Source: Gymnorhina tibicen (Eukaryota; Chordata; Aves; Passeriformes; Artamidae). From it: a stretch of 64,000 nt of DNA. Made by a program: the position numbers and the translations under genes. The notes under the pieces are model-generated. The model made no database searches, was not told where the DNA came from, and worked only from the letters and a program-made list of their open reading frames with translations. The stretch lies in contig VXAZ01002367.1 in NCBI GenBank assembly GCA_013399875.1, positions 1 through 64,000 on the forward strand, written 5' to 3'. This document shows positions 60,501 to 64,000 of this stretch, piece by piece; position 1 is the first letter of the stretch; every line of letters begins with the position of its first letter.

Positions 60501-63500
60501 CCTCCAGAGCAGGGAATTAGGCTCAGCCTAGCTTCTGCCTGGACAACCTAGGTCCAAAAACTGGTTTAAAGTCATGCCCTACAAACCCTGTTCTAGGTAA
60601 GGTGTTGGGATTTGCCTCCCTGTTCAGCCCCAGAGTCTCTCACCTGCCCCGCCTTCAACATCTGAACCAGCAACATTTTTCCCCCGCTGCTTTCTAGTTA
60701 TTTTGCCATATTTACATAATTCCTCTAAAATTAAACATGCACTATTTATTTTCTGCAGTACCTACAGCATTACTTAGGAGTTATTACAAGCAGCAAAGAA
60801 AAAAATGTCTGAGATAACCTATGTAGAAATCTTGGATATGGCCTCCTATTTATTCATTCTCACCAGGAACAAACTAAAAATAAAACTGCAGTGAAGCTGC
60901 AATAAAGCAAATTTAAAATGCTCAACACAAGAGTAAATTTAGGTAATGCACTGCCATCAAGCTTTTTTGGGGGTTTGTGTTTTTAAGTTTAAAACAACTT
61001 CAAGCATGGTTTACAGTATTTCCAAAGTAACAGTATGAGATAAAGTCTAACTGAATTGTGTTAGGAATAAACACTGAGTTTTTATTTAATTACTCAGCAT
61101 AACAGCTTCTTGCATAAATGCCTGCAGGTGCTCCCTACCAGCACCAGTCCATAACCTCAAATATTGAGGTATCAAAACTCGTTCAGACTCAGTTCTTTCC
61201 CCAGTTTGGATCCCCCTTCTGGGTTCCACATGTCTGCACTGCTCTTTTTCCAAGGCATGTATCCCCCCCGCATGCCATCAGCCTCATTGAGCTGGGAATC
61301 CCTTTCCCTCACATGAACATCCACATTTCTCTACAGGACAAATTCTGAAATTTGCTTCTGCTTAATGCCCTGCTTTTGTCAATATTTCTTTTCTGTGTCT
61401 ATTGACTGACAGTTGGGTTTGTTCCCGTTGCAGTCAGGAATCAGAGTTTTTAGATACAGCCTCATTTATTAGGATTCCTGTGGATAGATTTGCAGAAAAT
61501 GTGTAGACTTGTAGATATTCAGCTGTCAGGGTGATACTGGATTGGAGTAGCCCCAACCTGTTCATGATACAACCATTCTTCCACAATTAGAAGTAAGGTT
61601 TTAATGAATGAAGAGTAAGAAAAGACTATGTCCCTTCTCTTTAAAAGTACTAAGAAAGCAGAGGCATTAAAATAACTATATAACACAACAACTTCTAGCA
61701 GAAATAGTTCTCTTTCAAAGGTAGCAGATGAATATCTGACAGCAAGCAAATAAGATTCCCAAAACTGCTAAGTAATTGCAACCCGCCCCATAAGTGTTCA
61801 GTTACCAACTTTTTTACATCTTACAGCCCTCACCCAGTTACACTAAAACATAGACACACATCACTGCAACAGGACAAAAACCAGTGCAGGCTGGGTACAA
61901 TTACAGGGTGTTTCCTTAAGAGCACAGTTCACCTCAGGATAAAGTGTTCAACCCAGCCTGTTTTGTGCTTAAGCCTTTTGAGACAGCCAAGGGAAAATTT
62001 CATGTCAGAAGAGCAGAGACTCTGCAGTTTTAATAAAAGGTAACACAGAGATAATCACATACTGCAGCTATCCCACAGTCATTTGATGCAGTATCACAGC
62101 AAGGACCCCCTGGCCATCCCAGCAATATTTTTAGAATTGTGTACTCTTGGACAGATCACAAATACCTGAAGTTTTTTTCAGATCAGTGGAAAAGGCTAGA
62201 CTTGTTCTCAGCTGCTTTCCCTACCCTGCCACAGCACTCTGCCTGTAGTTCTTGTCCTTGGGGTATTTAGCAGTAACAAAGTCATTGAAACACCCTTCTG
62301 TTCAGCAGATAAAACAAGCTTTCTACCTGGCTTCAGTGATTATTATCTTGCCTTCCAGAGATGACATGTCATCTGCATTCCCCAAGGAACAGAGCATGTA
62401 TGAAGTACCTAATCTACACTTGCAGAAAGAAGCATTGCAAATACCTTTCACTCAGTGCAAAAACTTAGGATGTCACAGCTAATTTAACATACAGCATTGT
62501 AACTGCTTAGGAACAGTTCCCCAGACCCACCTCTTCCACTGCTGGGTGCACTCCAAATAAAGGGAGGCCCTGCTTCTGACAGAGCTGGAACAGGATTCAA
62601 GGATCAATAAACCTCAGTCAGGGATTTCATGGAAGATAATAGGCATAGAAAAACACAGCTTTGGCTGATAAGATCTTGCTACAAAGCCATACAGCAGAAA
62701 AAGTGTGATAGATTCTAGTTACAGTAGAAGAGATAGATTTCTTTGTGGAACCTTATGAAGCATGGTCATGAACAAAGCATATCAGCTTGACCATGCTGTT
62801 AGAATGAGCATCTGTAACAAAATAATCAAGATTTTACTTCAAAACCAGTGCTTTGAAGCAAATATAGCAAAATGTTCCCACTTTTGAGTGAGAAACAAAT
62901 GAAGGAGAAGTAAAATATTTGTGTTGAAAGCTTTGGGTACAATATTGCAACAGAAATAAAAATATTTGAATTTTAGATTGCAAATATCCTAGTTCTGGGG
63001 AAAAAAAGAGAGACAAACTAATTTTCAAAGAACACCGCAACTGGTGACTGAAGTCTCCATCGCAAAGAATCATAAAACTCCAAAATGCACTCGGCCACAA
63101 GTGCCCAGCCATACTCATTTCTATTTGTCAAATATAGTCTGGATTTCACTGTGGTTCTCAAGTTTCTGCCAAGGTTTCTACAAAACCTGAACCTCAAATG
63201 TAATGAAAGAAGGCTGAAAGAAGAGATCTCACAACAACCTTTCAGGTTTTATTCAAGTAGGGCTTTCATTATGGAGGAAAGTGGACCTGGATATCTGTCA
63301 GCACTTTAATATAGTGTCTTCAAGTGTGACCACATTGTTTAACTCCTTCAAATCAAATTGAAATGTTTATTTTCTAGTATCACTCAAAAGACTTAAACAG
63401 AACTTTTTTTTTTCTGGACATAAATGTCAAGGAACAGATTAATCAGAAACAAAATCTAATCCAAAACAATTCAAGATCAATTCCCTCTTGAAATTTTGGT

Positions 63501-64000
63501 TTCTTCTAAACAGAGAAATGGAGATCTTACTTTAACACCTCTTTCCTTAAATGCCTTTCTCCCTTCTATCCCTGTAGACCTTTCCCAGGTCCAACTATTT
63601 ATAAATTTGCCCTTTTTAAGCACTTTGGAGTCAGCCTCTTACAATGTTTGGAACCAATGCCGTGGGATGTTTCTACTTGAGCTGGAGTCATTGGCTTAAT
63701 GTTGCAAAGGTTGATGTGCAAGCTCCTAAGACAAGACAAGCTTGTAAATTATAGAGAAGCCCAAAGACTCTATGGACGTTAAGAGAAAGCCTTCCAAAGC
63801 CTTCACTTACTGAATGCAGGAGGAAATGTGTGCATGGAAGACTGGCAGGGGAGCAAAAAAAGCCTGTAACAAACACTATTCTTTTTCCCATACTCAAACA
63901 AAAAAATTTACCTGGAAACCAAGCAAGTATAACTAAATTTCACTAAATTTGTTTCTTAGAAAAGAGCTTGGGTGAGCAGCAGAACTCTTCCTCTTGGCAG
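51558..64000. other. Unique non-coding stretch, no gene seen
   Basis: Over 12 kb with no recognised gene, LTR, CR1 or SINE. Long chance frames occur on the minus strand (54270-54704, 55871-56347, 57917-58354) and carry no family signature. Short T or A runs are near 53345-53354, 59891-59899 and 63403-63412. The last base of the window lies in this same kind of sequence. Confidence 0.6.

Noticed and set aside
1..64000. Bacterial-style features (operons, ribosome binding sites, CRISPR arrays, riboswitches)
   Set aside because: The repeat content shows vertebrate nuclear DNA. No regularly spaced repeat-spacer array or prokaryotic gene organisation is present.

Overview
This is vertebrate nuclear DNA, most likely from a passerine bird. 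The evidence is several CR1 LINE 3' ends, old MIR-type tRNA SINE fragments, and solo endogenous-retrovirus LTRs whose ends resemble ERVL-like LTRs of songbirds. I infer the bird and passerine assignment from these repeats; no gene fixes the species. The sequence is AT-leaning and shows no functional protein-coding gene, rRNA, tRNA, CRISPR array or operon. It reads as an intergenic desert or the inside of a very long intron. One undetermined base lies at 4247, so this is draft assembly.

Layout. 1-3581: a MIR-like SINE, then unique sequence. 3587-4997: a long solo LTR (LTR-A, minus strand) with TTCCC target-site duplications. 5003-11689: unique sequence. 11690-12038: a CR1 3' end. 12248-12732: a second solo LTR (minus strand) with ATAGT duplications. 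14240-14347: an A/C-rich simple repeat. 17880-18491: a third solo LTR (minus strand) with AGAGG duplications, followed by CR1 at 18810-18995. 22088-22147: a short CR1 tail. 26472-28171: a second LTR-A copy with GTATC duplications, interrupted by a younger plus-strand solo LTR at 27249-27805 with GCTCT duplications. 29143-29285: a MIR-like SINE. 32330-32552: a good CR1 3' end. 35.7-36.2 kb: small tandem repeats. 39240-39520: a broken protein-coding remnant on the minus strand, with one frameshift and one stop, probably a processed pseudogene. 47.8 kb: a compound trinucleotide microsatellite. From there to 64000 only unique non-coding sequence is seen.

How it fits together. Nothing here forms a pathway. 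The history is successive retroelement insertion: old MIR and CR1, then several solo LTRs, then one LTR inside another. The observations most worth checking are a CTCF-like motif kept in both LTR-A copies, the nested LTR with a duplicated block in its 5' part, and the unidentified pseudogene.
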